This document shows positions 10,673-22,415 of a stretch of DNA of 64,000 bases, in pieces. The position numbers were made by a program, and so were the translations under genes. Position 1 is the first letter of the stretch; every line of letters begins with the position of its first letter. Origin of the DNA: Obelidium mucronatum (taxonomy: Eukaryota > Chytridiomycota > Chytridiomycetes > Chytridiales > Chytriomycetaceae); assembly GCA_025765595.1 (NCBI GenBank), contig JAIVFH010000127.1:24370-88369 (forward strand). Reading direction: 5' to 3'. The notes under the pieces were generated by a model. It ran no database searches and was not told where the DNA came from. It saw nothing but the letters and a program-made list of their open reading frames with translations.

Positions 10673-13612
10673 ATGGCAACATTCCGCACTGCTGGAAACG
10701 CGTACCATCTGCAGCGGCAGTTTGCGCAAGCAGTCGAATGCTACTCGAAGGGACTCGAGGTTGATCCGTCGAATCATCTGTTGCTTGGAAACAAGAGCGC
10801 TTCGCTGTTTGAAATGGGAAAGTACAGCGACAGTTCAGCAAGCGCAAAAGCAGCTCTTTCTCTCGAAGAAAAAGTGGAACTGAATCTGAAAAGTGGAGGT
10901 TGAAGTTGGTCTCAAGAGTTGTCTCGTGTGCAATCCAGTTGGGTCTCGGACAAAACTCTCTCCACGAACTGGACCCCGACTTGCTCCAGCACAAAGACGT
11001 GGCTTCTCTAGTGAATTTACTCGGTGTCAAGCGTGTCTCGGAGCTCGATCCGTTGCTTGTCAAAGCAACAAGTGTGTTTACACGTCCCACCATTGTTTCC
11101 ATGCCAACGGGATTCGAGTACTTTCCTGTCGGCCATGATCCAGCACGAAGTCTTATTGCTGGAAATGAGGGACTGAATGATCGGGAAACAACTCGCGACG
11201 CGTTGAAGCGTGTTCCAGTAGAGAAGCTCAAGAGTTTTTCTGTATTGATGGGGGGTGAGCAACAACACCACATGTATGTCCGCTGCTTACCAATTAACCG
11301 ACATGTGTGATTTTAAAAACACAAAGGTTGTGGCGATGCTCGTCATATGTATGCCACCTTGGATGATTTCAAGTTCCAGTTTGCAGAAAACAGACCAAAA
11401 GGCTTTTACTCCAACAATGTCAGCATGAAATTCCTGCTTAATGATTTGAATCCCACTATTCTCGCGCGCCAGATTTTGATTCTCACGTTCATCATGCGAT
11501 TGGGCAGAGCCAAACCATCTCGGACAAATCCAGACTTCACTCTCAATCTTGCTGTCTTGACATATTTATACGTTGGTATGGCCGTACCAACGCAGATCTT
11601 CGATGCCATCTACTCTGCTATTTGCGAATTTGCGGAAGATTTTGAGGCCTCCCTTGCGGCCCATCTGCCGTTTGTGTGCTTTTTCGACGTCCAGTCGTCC
11701 AAAGCTATTCATAAAGTCTTTTGCTTGTGGCGTGATAAATCGCAGGCTTATACGGCCCAGAAGATACTCCTCGGATACAACAGGGGATCCGGTTGTTCCA
11801 TCTCCAAACCAGACGGGTCGCCAAATGCAGACATGTCTGATGCTATGAAGAGTATTTACGAAAGAAAAAAGCAAGAGACTGCAAGCGAAAGGACCTCCGA
11901 TATTTCGGACCAGGAAGTCCATGAAATTCTTCCAGGCAGCGAGTCAGCAGATCGAAAGCGGTTGCTCATGTGCGCCTATCTATCGGACGGAGATCTTGAC
12001 GCTAGGGTCTTCGGCACTACCTTTAGCGATTCTCAATTTCTTCAATCTGAGAAGTGCTTGTTGCCTCCTGTCCAATTACCGGGGTTAGACTCGCGCGTGA
12101 AGAATGCCATCGAGGAAATACGGTTTGGGTTTTGTAAAGATGGGAAGATGGACATTGTTGCCGACAAAGATTGGAGGATTCTGAGGAATTATGTCCAACA
12201 ATACAAAGCAAATCCGGCGATGGTTGACTTCGAATATTTGGAATCGATGGGAGGCATTGTCGACCGAACTTTCAACGTAGAAGATGTCGTGAGAATGTTT
12301 AACCATCAGAGAATTGGCGAACGTGATGAAGCTGGAACCGATGTCTTTGACTTTTTTGGGATGGTTTTCTATTCTTCTTCGATTGCCTTGGAGCGCCTCA
12401 ATGTCAAGATTAAGCTCCACGTCGGATGCATGTTTTCGCTTGCACAAGAACTAGGCGAATCTTCTTCGAGTGACGGCCGATTTGATCGAATTACAGTCAA
12501 CAATGTCCCCGACTATTCCGGCTTGTTGAATTCACATCTTCTTCTCACACCGCTGCTCAAGACCGATAACCCAAAATATCCCGCCTTCATGATATCAAAC
12601 TGTCTTTTGAACACCGGTATCTGGACTGACTACAACGAGTATATATTTAGCAGCTCCATGTTTAGTGATAGGTCCGAGATGGAGTTCCTCCTGGGAATCA
12701 AGTTCTTGTGTGGCGATTTGTTTGGAGACGATGCTCATTGGCTGTTCAACCCGACTCCTGCAGTTGCCAATGCTTTTGACCAGCGCGATGTTCTTGTAAA
12801 CTGGCTGCATCGCCTACTTCTTGGAATAGCCTACCCTGCTCGACGCGCTCAAAAACGATACGCTGAAGTAAATCCTTTGACTTTAAACACCTTCCTAATG
12901 GCAGTTGAACGACTTTCCAAAACCGTTCCTAAGCATTGGCTTTCGCAAGTTCTTCAAGATCTACTGTTTTCAAGTTCTATTAAGACCAAGGCAATCCCAC
13001 CAAGGCACTCCCCCAACAAACCACCGCAAGCGAACTCCGCGGGACCAACAGCAACACATGTTCTTCACATCAAGCCAATACAGCCCGAACTCCTTGCGTT
13101 GACTACTTTATGGCATCATAACCACCCGGAAATCATTTCCGCGATTGCTTTTTGCGTTACCTTCAGTGTCTGAAATATGTGTCATCAAAACTCCCGAATT
13201 GGTCCTCAAATCCGCGTTTGAGTTATATGGATTCAACAATTGTTTGGGTCTTGCAATTGTTCCTTTGCGAATCGTGGAACAGGATAGTGAAGGATCTTTC
13301 GCGCAATTTTTTTCCCCATTGCGTTTCAATTCGTCGAATGCATTGTATCGCAGCGTCGTTGAAATGCAGGAAGGAAACTCGTATTTGTTTTCGAGCATTT
13401 GGAGGATAGAGCGAGGGAGGGATTTAGACGATAAGGGTGTGTTGCAATTAGGATTCACTGCTGAAAGAGAGTTTCTTGTTTTGCTGCAGTTGATGGATGA
13501 GGAGAATACTGGCAAAAAACAAAAAGAAAGACTTGTGGCTGTCGCAGTGAGGATGGATAGTTGGGATATAATCAGTGAACCTTGCAGTGTTTTAGAGCTG
13601 AAATTAATTTGA
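10673..13612 (+). CDS. TPR protein with DUF4470-like domain
   Basis: The start ATG at 10673 gives TFRTAGNAYHLQRQFAQAVE, a TPR unit with YSKGLEVDPSNHLLLGNKSA next. After an intron at 11255-11326 comes GCGDARHMYATLDDFKF, followed by a segment with SMKFLLNDLNPTILARQILI. This is the hallmark layout of DUF4470 proteins, found in fungal TPR/MYND proteins and in dynein-assembly factor DNAAF3. The rest of the ~930 residues has no domain I recognise. Two frame breaks are present: near 10891 (one base short) and near 13148 (one extra T in a T run). Both sides read as good coding sequence, so I favour assembly errors. The gene lies after the duplicated flippase tail and before array 2. Its function is unknown; a role in axonemal assembly is only a guess from DNAAF3. 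Confidence 0.75.
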
Positions 13613-14107
13613 ATAAATTCATTTTATTATTCGCCTCTGTTGAGGAGGACGTTTTCGCGTAATTGTCGGGCTTTCAAAATCAAAACAAAACTTCTCTCAA
13701 AACAAAATTCGGGAATGCCTTCATCCCCCACATCTGCCAACTACGCGTCTACGCCTCATACCTTTCGCATCGCATACCACCCCCCTATCTCGCTAGTTGT
13801 GTAAGTAAATTTCTCTTTTATTGACAAACTGTCAGTGTCCTAACGACAAACAAACTCATGCCATACAATTCGTCCGTGACAACAGCATCTTATAAACACG
13901 CTATCCGCAGATATCTCAGGCACCTATAGCCTCGAATATCGACCTCTGCTCAACGCGGGAAATTTCAAAGACCATTCATTCATCACGGATTCCGTTCTCG
14001 GCAAGCGGCACGACTACTCCTGGAGAGCGCTAGACGCCCCTCCGGATACGTGATGAATGGGTGCAGAAATCGAGCAATTATTCAAAATCTCTTGTGCAAC
14101 TGGGCTG
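13613..14107 (+). other. Conserved leader region upstream of array 2
   Basis: The counterpart of 4621-5154. It contains the AATAAATTCATTTTATTATT stretch that may supply the poly(A) signal of the TPR-DUF4470-like gene, then a region conserved in both loci. It ends with a diverged array unit, with the apical sequence CGACTACTCCTGGAGAGCG near 14015. In this unit AAATTTC and GAAATC replace the outer stem of other units and can still pair. The donor is at 14108. Confidence 0.55.
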
Positions 14108-16645
14108 GTAATTAATATATGGATAATGTTATTCTTACGCGTCTTATTTGCATTTTTACTAACTATTGATTCTCTCTACCAGCTTTCGCGGCACTGGGTT
14201 GGACATCCACATCCACATGCGTGGTCGGGGCTGGTAACATACTTTAATTTCAACTTTTTTCAGCGTTTCCTTTTATTCCCATTCATCTGATACTAAATTT
14301 CGCTTCTCCTTTCTACTACAGCTCCGGCAGCTCTGGCCATAAACGTCTCAGACCTCTCCACTCATCACCCTGTTGCCAGTGTCACGACTACTCCTGGAGA
14401 GCGCTAACATTCCCTTCAACGGTGATGAGTGGGAGCAGACGTTGTAGCAAAAGTCTTGGCGGCACATGCGTGGTCAGGGCTGGTAATATACTTTTATTTG
14501 ACACTTTTTCGCGTTTTCTTTTATTCCCATTCATCTGATACTAAATTTCGCTTCTCCTTTCTACTACAGCTCCGGCAGCTCTGGCCATAAACGTCTCAGA
14601 CCTCTCCACTCATCACCCTGTTGCCAGTGTCACGACTACTCCTGGAGAGCGCTAACATTCCCTTCAACGGTGATGAGTGGGAGCAGACGTTGTAGCAAAA
14701 GTCTTGGCGGCACATGCGTGGTCAGGGCTGGTAATATACTTTTATTTGAACTTTTTCGCGTTTTCTTTTATTCCCATTCATCTGATACTAAATTTCGCTT
14801 CTCCTTTCTACTACAGCTCCGGCAGCTCTGGCCATAAACGTCTCAGACCTCTCCACTCATCACCCTGTTGCCAGTGTCACGACTACTCCTGGAGAGCGCT
14901 AACATTCCCTTCAACGGTGATGAGTGGGAGCAGACGTTGTAGCAAAAGTCTTGGCGGCACATGCGTGGTCAGGGCTGGTAATATACTTTTATTTGAACTT
15001 TTTCGCGTTTTCTTTTATTCCCATTCATCTGATACTAAATTTCGCTTCTCCTTTCTACTACAGCTCCGGCAGCTCTGGCCATAAACGTCTCAGACCTCTC
15101 CACTCATCACCCTGTTGCCAGTGTCACGACTACTCCTGGAGAGCGCTAACATTCCCTTCAACGGTGATGAGTGGGAGCAGACGTTGTAGCAAAAGTCTTG
15201 GCGGCACATGCGTGGTCAGGGCTGGTAATATACTTTTATTTGAACTTTTTCGCGTTTCCTTTTATTCCCATTCATCTGATACTAAATTTCGCTTCTCCTT
15301 TCTACTACAGCTCCGGCAGCTCTGGCCATAAACGTCTCAGACCTCTCCACTCATCACCCTGTTGCCAGTGTCACGACTACTCCTGGAGAGCGCTAACATT
15401 CCCTTCAACGGTGATGAGTGGGAGCAGACGTTGTAGCAAAAGTCTTGGCGGCACATGCGTGGTCAGGGCTGGTAATATACTTTTATTTGAACTTTTTCGC
15501 GTTTCCTTTTATTCCCATTCATCTGATACTAAATTTCGCTTCTCCTTTCTACTACAGCTCCGGCAGCTCTGGCCATAAACGTCTCAGACCTCTCCACTCA
15601 TCACCCTGTTGCCAGTGTCACGACTACTCCTGGAGAGCGCTAACATTCCCTTCAACGGTGATGAGTGGGAGCAGACGTTGTAGCAATTAGTAGGCTTCTC
15701 AGGCGTGTCTGGAGCTGGTAAGATCTTTATTCTGTTTTCATCCCATTGTTTCTACATTTGTTCTCAGCTAAAACGCGCTTTTTTGACTACAGCTTGCAGC
15801 TCTAGGCATTAACATCCAAGACCTCCCCACCTTCTTGCGCGACCAGTGCCTGCCGTGCCACGACTACTCCTAGAGAGCGCTAGGTCATACCTCCTGGCGG
15901 CAATGGTGGGAGCAGATGTTGTAGCCGATTCCCTTTGTCTGTCAAGGTGGCGTGCTGGGAGCTGGTAAAACTTGCATTCTCGTTGTTTATCACTTCTGCT
16001 TTTATTTGCAATCACTGGTTACTAACTCGCGATTTTTTGACCACAGCTTGCAGCTCTAGGCATTAACATCCAAGACCTCTCCAATCATTGCGCGACCAGT
16101 CTCCGCCGTGCCACGACTACTCCTAGAGAGCGCTAGTCACGCCCGCTGGCGGCGATGAGTGGGAGCAGATGTTGTAGCAATTAGTGGGCTTCTCTGGCGT
16201 GCCTGGAGCTGGTAAAATCTTTATTCTTGATGTCTCTGCATTTATTCTCGGCTAAAACGCGCATTTTTTTAACCACAGCTTGCGGCTCTAGGCATAAACA
16301 TCCGAGACCTCTCCACTCATCGCGCGACCAGTCTCCGCCGTGCCACGACTACTCCTGGAGAGCGCTAGTCACGCCCGCTGGTGGCGATGAGTGGGAGCAG
16401 ATGTTGTAGCAAATAGTGAGCTTCTCTTGCGTTCCTGGAGCTGGTAAAATCTTTATTCTTGATGTCTCTGCATTTATTCTCGGCTAAAACGCGCTTTTTT
16501 TAACCAAAGCTTGCGGCTCTGGGCATAAACATCCAAGACCTCTCCACTCATCGCGCGACCAGTCTCCGCCGTGCCACGACTACTCCTAGAGAGCGCTAGT
16601 CACGCCCGCTGGCGGCGATGAGTGGGAGCAGATGTTGTAGCAATT
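14108..16645 (+). repeat. Tandem exon-intron array 2 (247-bp and 231-254-bp units)
   Basis: Exon starts after acceptor AGs lie at 14183 (short, hairpin missing), 14322, 14570, 14817, 15064, 15311, 15558, 15793, 16047, 16279 and 16510. Units from 14570 to 15558 are 247 bp and almost identical. The last four are diverged in sequence and length but keep every splice signal: CTG|GTAA donors, CTAAA/CTAAAAC branch-like sites and a pyrimidine-AG acceptor (aaag in the last unit). Each exon carries the hairpin, for example AACGTCT (14590) with AGACGTT (14685) and CCACTCATCACC (14606) with GGTGATGAGTGG (14669), around CGACTACTCCTRGAGAGCGCTA. There is no reading frame across units. The array ends about 80 bp before the convergent 3' end of SKI3. 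Confidence 0.85.
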
Positions 16646-16725
16646 AATAGGCTTTTGCCTGGAGGTTGGAGGAGCATTGGAGTTTTGTTTCTTGAGATAC
16701 ATAAAACTTCATCAGACAGTCTTTC

Positions 16726-19700
16726 TTATCGCAGATTAAACTCGTTCGAAAGCCAGAGCGCCCATTCACACTCCCCATCCTTTTCCATCACTACTGCCAC
16801 CACTCTCTTGGTCTTGTTCAACGCACCCGCATTCCCAAACTTCATCATGGACACACACTGCAACAGTCCAAGGTCAGAAGCACCACTACCCGCCACATCC
16901 AAGCTCTTCAGTTGTTCTAGAGCCGCTGTAGCCTCCTCTCGGTTTTCTTGAATCAAATAAAGCTGCGTCAAAACAATCGCTTGTGAAGAGACGGTATGGC
17001 AGTTTGAAAGCGCCTGCATCAATGAGACAACCGATTGTTGCCACAGATTCGAGTCTGCATAAGCTTCGTCAAGTTCCTGCCACATTTTTTCAACATCAAA
17101 GCTTGCCAAACAAACAAATGGAAAAAAAAACAACCAAAAAACAAACCTCCCACAAGGAAACCGAATCCGGTATACAAGTGATTGCATTCTTGTACGCACC
17201 CAACGCAGTTCATTGCTCCCCCATCGCAAACAACGCCAACAGCATACCCCGTCGCCATCACCCTCTAATCCAAGCATTCACTATCAGATCGCGCCGGTTC
17301 CGCCATTTCCAAAGCATTTTGAAAGATTCCCGTGGCTGCCTCTTCGTTCCCTTGAGCCAACTGTGCAACCCTGCGAATCACTCTGGAATCGGCAGATTTG
17401 ACCAGGATATATCAAGTGCAGTGGATCCCAATAGACTTGCAGCGTTGTTACACACAACTTCCGTTCCTCTCGTGGATGCGTCTACGTTATCTGGTTCCAA
17501 TAACTTGTCGGCATCCTCCATGGTTCGAGCGTGTAACCCCCAACCCCCAACGAGAGCCACATGCACGGATCCGATGAATTGCTGTGAACAGCAGAGTGGA
17601 AGCATGAGAGTGCTGATTTTGTGAACTTCTTTGTTGTTTCTTTGGTGCAACAGCAGAAACTGGAGGTCGCAGTCAACAAGGCATGTCCGAGTGTTTTTTG
17701 AATAGACGCAAGTTGAGGGCTCGAAATTGAAGATGACGATGTACCAGGTTTTAGAATGCTGAAGTAATGAAGCTGATGTCGCCACAGTCACCAGGGATTC
17801 TTGAATTTCTGGAGCATACCTTTTTAGAAAAAAAAAACAAACAGCCAAGGATATAAGCACACAAAAAACAGAACAACAATCAACACACAAAAAGGCATTT
17901 TTTACCTCGAAATATTGTCAGCTAGCAGCAACCAATTTGTAGCCTTCCAAGGCGCCTGATGAATACTTCTCGCCAAAAACCCTCTACTCAATTTACTACC
18001 TCCTTGCAACAAGAAATACCGACTCAACAGCATGTTCTTGTCTGCTTCTAGCCCGCCAATCATCATTGTATCTGGTTTCTCCTTGATCAACTCTGCCGCT
18101 GCTTCCTGTGCAAGCTCATCATTCTGCGAAACAATACCCAAGGCCAGTAGAGATATCAAAGCCTGGGGGAAAGAAACACCCCGCTGAAGACTAAACAAAA
18201 AAAAAAATGATGTTTTTTTTTTTTTTTTTTTGGTTTTTGGGGGTGAGAATTAGAACTGTTGGAATCGCAAAAATTCCTCTTACCACGCCAACAACTGCTC
18301 CTTCGCCAAACCCAAATGAACATCCGCACCCAAAGCAAACAACACTTGACTCAACAAAAGCCTCACATTATTCTGCAATGAAACATCCGGCGCCTTCATC
18401 CCCGACAGAATATTCAACGCCTCTTGAAACAAGGTCAAACTCTCTCCCTCGAAAAATAGTGCCAAACCAAACCAACTCTCGTCAACACAGTATCCCCGCC
18501 ACCGCCACTCACCTCAGAAACCCGCCGTAACTCCTTATACACTTCAATCGACTCGCCATACAACCCAGCCGAACACAACGCGCGCGAATAATTCGCCAAA
18601 CACTGCTCCAACTCCTCCTTTCCACCCCTCCCTCCATTCTTACGACAAATTTCAACAGCCTTCCCAAACGCTGCCACAGCCTCCCCAAACACACCTTGCT
18701 TCTCCCGCAACAACCCCAACAACGTGAACCCAGCCGCATCGTTTGCAGAGGCTTCACAGAATTAATCATGCTAAACACGGGGACTGCTAATACACTTGAA
18801 TCTTGCTCCAACAATGCCTTGAAGGACAAAGAGGACGTGTATTTTTGGTATTCAGATAACGCGTACGAATACCCGATTTCCAGGTTTTGACCCTGAGATA
18901 GGTCGTTTGCGTGATCAAACAAATCAAGAGCTGCAGCTGCGGTAGGTTCCTTGTTGCCATTGTTGCTGGTGCTGGCGGCGGCTGAGGCAGCGCTTTGGTT
19001 AATCAACGCCTGTCCATACCAGCTGAGGCAAGTTTCAAAATCTATCAATTGCGCGCGATGGAAGCATTGTTTCGCCAAATCAAAGTTCTCATTAAAGTAA
19101 TAAAAGTAACCCAAGTTTGTCCATGCCTCGGCATTCTAAAAGAAAAAAAAGTTGGTATTTTATGATATGTATGATGGTGAAACGATTTTTTTTTTTCTAC
19201 CTTCTCATTCAACTCTACAGCCTTAACAAACGCATGCTGCGCAACCTTCAAATTCACATGAAACACCACACAACCCAACGAATTCCACAACTCTTGATTC
19301 TCTGGATCCAACTGCAACGCTTTCCATAAACTCGCCAAACTGCATTTCAAGTGTTTCTCTTGTTTAGTCACGTTGTACAGGTAGTGATACGCCATGGCAA
19401 GGTCGTGGAGATACGCTGGTTTCATGAGGGTTTGGAAGGCGGCGGCGGTGGGGGTTGCTGCAAATGTGGATCGCGATTTCATAGGCTGCGATCGCGAGGA
19501 TCAAGTGCTCGAGTGTAGATACTCACGCTGTCGTCGTCGTTGTTGGTTTCGCTTTCCTCCGTGTCGTCGTCGTTGACCTCACACCATAGAACCCTGAGCC
19601 CATTTTCAAGAACCCCCAGATCCACCAATTCGGCAGCAGCCGAGACTTGAACACATAAATTGACATGGCAACGTCTCCCAAAATCTTGAAAATAGTTTGG

Positions 19701-21485
19701 TATTGATTACTCAGGGTTACAACCGTGATGCACGAGTCCATGCGTTCAACTGGTCTATGCAGATTCCAAAAGAAGCGAATGAGAAGGACTCGCGCCGCGT
19801 ACAGGTTGCATTCGCCCATGCTTTTCAAACATGGGACTAGGAATCCTGACACTTCTCCTCCGGATTCTCCTCCTTTGTTGTTGAGAAATAACTCCTTGAC
19901 TGATTTGAAGTCAGTGTTGGCGTCATTCAAAAGTCGCAGTTTGAATTTGATTTGTGCACTTTGGTAGACGGAGAAAATGCTTTTTGGCGCGGTCTCGATT
20001 CTGGTCTGCACTAAGACAGAATAGACCAGTCGCTGTGAAGGGGCCAGGGTTGAGTGGATCTTGTTTAACGGATTTGAGAAAGTAGGTGTATGCAGTGATT
20101 CTTGATTCTCCTGTAAATGTAAAAAAAAATTTAAAGTGAGTACAACCATCTGCGCAAGAAAAAGAAGAAAAAATATGAGCAAGGAGCAATGCAAAAAAAT
20201 AAATACCTCGGATCGCTTACCAGACTTTCTCAACCCTGTAATTATGCACCGCGCAATCGTTCAATTCCAAAGCACTTTGAAGTAATGCCAAACAATCCTC
20301 TAAACCGTCAACGCTACAGCCACTACCACCAGCAGCAGTAGCAGCAGGAGACGTTTGAAATTCAATCAATCCGATATCACTTATCGCAGAATCATTGGCC
20401 GCATCCAATTCAACGCCTTTATAAAGACGTTCACGTGTTTTCTGATACTTTTGTACAATAAAGTCCGCGTTCGAAAGACCAAGCAAAGCCACAATGTTAT
20501 CTGGTTCGCGATCAATAATTCTCGTATACAGTGCCACAGCGTCCTGATGGAATTTGGGCCCAATTTTGCAGTATGCTTGCGCAAGCGTCATTTTTATTGA
20601 TTGAGAAACTCTAAAAAAAAGTACAGCAAAGCATAGTTAAGGATATTCTGAAATAACACTTTCAAAAGATAAAAATAATTTACCTTTCCAACAATCCCAT
20701 AATCAGATTGAAACTGCGCTGCAGCAACCAACGCTTTTTCGGAAACTCCAATACACGAATCGTAATTTTGATTCGTGGAGCATCGTGGATTGGATGTGAC
20801 TTGTGAATACAGATTGATTGTTCAATTCGAACTGTTATATAAAATGAGTAAAAAGAAAAAAAGAATACACCTCATTTCGAAGAGAAGTAGTTGAAACAGA
20901 GTATGAATCCCTCCTGCGGCGCCTTGTTTTTTTAGGAAATAGGAAAACGCTTACATTCATGATATTTGCCGCCATCATGCCTTTCTCTTTAGAGTTTATA
21001 ATACGTTTGATTTTCATGTTCATGAATACAAGCCATTTTCCACGAATAGATGATGATGTAGAGTCAATAATGCTGCTGCTGGTTTCATTCGTTTCTTTTT
21101 GTTTTCCAAGAAAGGTCAGCAGCTGAGAATACTGATCCAATCGAGATTCAAGCACGATTTCAGATTCCACGATTCTTCTTCTCGTGTTTAGATCGGCTGC
21201 ACCCAGTCTTAAACAACGAAATTCTCAATGACTTAGGGTTGAAGAAAACAAGCTTCAAGTCCACACAGAAGTCATGCAACTACTTCTTGACTCTTCAAAA
21301 GAAAAGACGCACACCGTTCAAACATCTCTGAATCATGTGTTTCCGGTGCCTGAATCAATTTCCGTAACAAATGAATCTGAGGAGACTCGACAGATGCATC
21401 CACCGCCTTCAAGTACAATTTGAATTCATCCACGATAGCCTGAGAGTACCCTTTTTTGCTGCTGGATCCAGCTCAAATACAGCCA
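16726..21485 (-). CDS. SKI3: SKI3 / TTC37-like TPR scaffold of the Ski complex
   Basis: Ski3 is the TPR scaffold that links the Ski2 helicase to Ski8 and couples mRNA to the cytoplasmic exosome. Coding exons lie at about 21480-21320, 21180-20835, 20830-20690, 20591-20217, 20190-19523, 19482-18280 (several), 18198-17902, 17820-17175 and 17101-16726. Diagnostic stretches: a TPR run with NQELWNSLGCVVFHVNLKVA then AQHAFVKAVELNEK (19.3 kb); YFYYFNENFDLAKQCFHRAQ (19.1 kb); and the C-terminal LLSRYFLLQGGSKLSRGFLA with SIHQAPWKATNWLLLADNI (18.0 kb). A frame break is likely near 17290. I could not find the usual first TPR of Ski3. The 5' end abuts a kinase fragment, so the N-terminus may be truncated. 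Exon borders are approximate. Confidence 0.8.
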
Positions 21486-21539
21486 CATCACTACACATCG
21501 CGGCGTAATGCAAGCAGCGCGTTGAAGCGGTCAAACACG

Positions 21540-21869
21540 CTACTGTTTAAGCAACGCAATCTCCCTCAAAGCCGACAGCGGAAAGCCGTCAGCCTCCTGC
21601 TCCATGCGCAGCCGCTTCAAAGCGACAATGTCTTTGGTTCTCGAGTCGCGCGCGCGGTCTGAAGTCAGCGAAAAGAGAGGCGGTTGAGCAGTTGGCAAGA
21701 GTCACTTCAACACCAACTCACACACAACGCCGTACGTTCCTTCCCCGACGCGGCCGAGCTTCTCAAACACTTTGACCGACGTGCATTTGCCAAAGAAGTC
21801 GCTAGTAGGCGGGACGGGCTGGCGCGCGAGCGAGACGGATGTCAGGTGTGTCAGGTTCTTGTTGGACAT
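21540..21869 (-). pseudogene. CDK10/CDK11-like kinase, first two exons only
   Basis: It begins with ATG at 21869 and runs through exon 1 (21722-21869) and exon 2 (21540-21658), joined across a GTGAGT...TTCAG intron. The 88 residues include VKVFEKLGRVGEGTYGVVYR (Gly-rich loop), DIVALKRLRM (the ATP-binding Lys) and FPLSALREIALLKQ (C-helix, the CDK10/11 version of the PSTAIRE helix). A stop follows exactly where RHPNIV is expected. No other kinase segment is found nearby, so the catalytic loop is missing and it cannot be an active kinase. It lies head-on against the SKI3 5' end and next to a TPR-DUF4470-like relic, at a cluster of rearrangement joins. Confidence 0.8.
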
Positions 21870-21884
21870 TCTTTCCACTTTCAG

Positions 21885-22140
21885 TGAAGTTTTGTATTCA
21901 CCCAGTGAATTGTATCACATTGTTGTCTAAATGCAGGAAGGTAACGTGGATCTGTTTTTCGAACATTTGCGTGGATTGCGAAAGATTGGATAGTAAGCTG
22001 TGTACAATTGGAATTCACTCCTGAAACCGGATTCCTTGCGGGCAAGTAACAAAATTATTAACTTGCGGTGAGGATGGACAGTTCGGATATAGTCAGTAAA
22101 CCCTGCAACGTTATAGAGTTGAAGTTGATTTGACTAAATC
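21885..22140 (+). pseudogene. 3' relic of a third TPR-DUF4470-like copy
   Basis: A degraded match to about 13345-13640: ATGCAGGAAGG, a GAACATTTGCGTGGATTGCG-like stretch, GTGAGGATGGACAGTTCGG and GTTATAGAGTTGAAGTTGA follow in the same order. Frames are broken. It is followed by the BTB-like gene, as copy A of that gene follows the first block A. The array is absent here. Confidence 0.7.
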
Positions 22141-22415
22141 CGGTATATCATTATTCATCGGAGTCTAAATTGCGGCTCTTTTTCTTATCGTTCTGTTGCA
22201 GGTCGCACAGTGGTCGCACAGCATGAATTTCGTTTCTATTTCCTGAATTAATTTGTTCAAATATATAGAACAAATCCGCCGCAAACGCTTTTGATTGCCA
22301 TCGGTAGAGTTTGATAATTATTTTGTTGGTTGTCGTGTTGGGGGGAGATCTGTTTGGAGTGCTTGGGGAATCCGAATAAAATTGTTATCGAAAGTCAACT
22401 ATCCAGCCACCACCA
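22141..22415. other. Gap before the BTB-like gene, no array and no gene
   Basis: In block A at 5-6 kb this position is filled by the exon-intron array. Here there is only AT-rich sequence with no hairpin unit, so the array is not required for the BTB-like gene. No other feature is visible. Confidence 0.5.

Noticed and set aside
14640..14760. C/D-box snoRNA (GTGATGA as C box, CTGA as D box)
   Set aside because: The GTGATGA is part of the paired stem, the only CTGA lies in the intron branch region, and there is no C'/D' or terminal stem.
14322..15690. CRISPR-like repeat array
   Set aside because: Units are identical over their full ~247 bp with no variable spacers, and the host is eukaryotic.
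21456..21662. Plus-strand 68-codon frame over the kinase fragment
   Set aside because: It is an antisense shadow of the kinase exon, whose minus-strand reading matches CDK motifs.
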